Assembly: GCA_002312935.1 (NCBI GenBank) | Contig: DCAT01000121.1 | Location: forward strand, 1-6,402 | From: Oceanospirillaceae bacterium UBA1126 | GTDB lineage: Bacteria > Pseudomonadota > Gammaproteobacteria > Pseudomonadales > Balneatricaceae | DNA: 6,402 nt | Direction of reading: 5' to 3' | In this document: positions 5,970 to 6,402 of the stretch, piece after piece | Layout of the letters: each line of letters starts with the position of its first letter | Position numbering within the stretch: the first letter of the stretch is position 1 | Position numbers and translations under genes: made by a program | The notes under the pieces: model-generated | The model's database searches: none | What the model was told of the DNA's origin: nothing | Seen by the model: the letters and a program-made list of their open reading frames with translations, nothing else

Positions 5970-6402
5970 TGGCTTTTAGCATAAGGCGCCCACGGTTTCG
6001 GTTTAATACCCAAGTACTCGTTTTTGCTTTGGTGTTGATAAGTATTCCATGGTTATCTTACCGCTTTGTAGCAGAATCTCGCGTGTTCATGATTGAAGGC
6101 CAAACCCAGGCTCAAGAACAGTTGGCCCGAGGCATTGTGACTTTATTCCAGGGGCGAGATGATCTGTTAGCTGAATTGCCCTATTTGGATAGTCAGCAGG
6201 TGGTTTTTAGTCATCCCTTGATAGGTCAGGCTAAGGTTGATGGATACACCAGCGAATGGTTAGATTACCAACTATTTGCTAATCATTTTGGTGCCGGTGA
6301 AGACAGTGAAGATGGCTATAGTTTATTGCTGGGTGAAAAAGATGATCGCATTTTTGGCCTTGTACGTATCCAGGATGATAAAACTGTTTTAAGAATTAAA
6401 GG
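5969..6402 (+). CDS. Membrane-anchored sensor, probable histidine kinase (PdsS-like), N-terminal part cut by window edge
   Basis: The frame is open from the ATG at 5969 to the window end (144 full codons), so only the N-terminal sensor region is visible. A basic stretch, RRPRFRF (6-12), precedes one hydrophobic segment at about 15-34 (VLVFALVLISIPWLSYRF). The sequence after it is polar and probably periplasmic. It includes EGQTQAQEQLARGIV and VDGYTSEW (90-97), a short pattern seen near the start of some carbohydrate-binding-like beta domains. The IPWLSYRFV helix followed by a Gln-rich helix and the DG..EW motif recalls kinases of the proteobacterial dedicated sortase system. The HAMP, His-box and ATPase domains would lie beyond the edge, so kinase identity is inferred from the paired regulator. 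There is no clear Shine-Dalgarno; TAATG overlap with the preceding gene suggests translational coupling. Confidence 0.75.
   Translation, partial: MAFSIRRPRFRFNTQVLVFALVLISIPWLSYRFVAESRVFMIEGQTQAQEQLARGIVTLFQGRDDLLAELPYLDSQQVVFSHPLIGQAKVDGYTSEWLDYQLFANHFGAGEDSEDGYSLLLGEKDDRIFGLVRIQDDKTVLRIK

Overview
The window looks like a chromosomal segment from a marine gammaproteobacterium, most likely in or near the Alteromonadales. This rests on recognised protein families and a moderately AT-rich composition, not on a database match. Two features point that way: a long-form TrpRS with a C-terminal extension, and a response regulator/kinase pair resembling the 'proteobacterial dedicated sortase system' two-component family known from marine gammaproteobacteria. 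No rRNA, tRNA, CRISPR array, insertion sequence or phage gene is visible.

Left half, minus strand. Reading right to left, the genes are msrA (start near 3645), a large FAD/folate oxidoreductase of the dimethylglycine/sarcosine dehydrogenase family (start near 3009, stop at 484) and the first 104 codons of etfB (start near 312, running off the left edge). Dehydrogenases of this family pass electrons to electron transfer flavoprotein, so the neighbourhood makes metabolic sense: N-methyl groups are oxidised, formaldehyde is captured on tetrahydrofolate, and electrons leave through ETF. However, two terminator-like hairpins lie between the dehydrogenase and etfB, so etfB is probably transcribed at least partly on its own.

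Centre. A 196-bp region separates the divergent msrA and trpS genes, or 277 bp if msrA starts at its internal Met. It holds a good TATAAT -10 box for trpS and a small perfect inverted repeat.

Right half, plus strand. trpS (3923-5245) is followed after 19 bp by a TTG-started OmpR-type response regulator (5265-5969). The response regulator overlaps by one base (TAATG) the start of a membrane-anchored sensor protein that runs off the right edge. The spacing suggests all three can be co-transcribed, with the regulator and sensor translationally coupled. The sensor's kinase domain lies outside the window, so the kinase call depends on its N-terminus and its partner.

Most of the window is ordinary housekeeping and catabolic sequence. 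The points worth a second look are the PdsR/PdsS-like pair behind trpS, the tandem hairpins before etfB, a perfect palindrome in the likely dehydrogenase promoter, and start-codon corrections for four genes. I see no convincing evidence for a wholly new system here.
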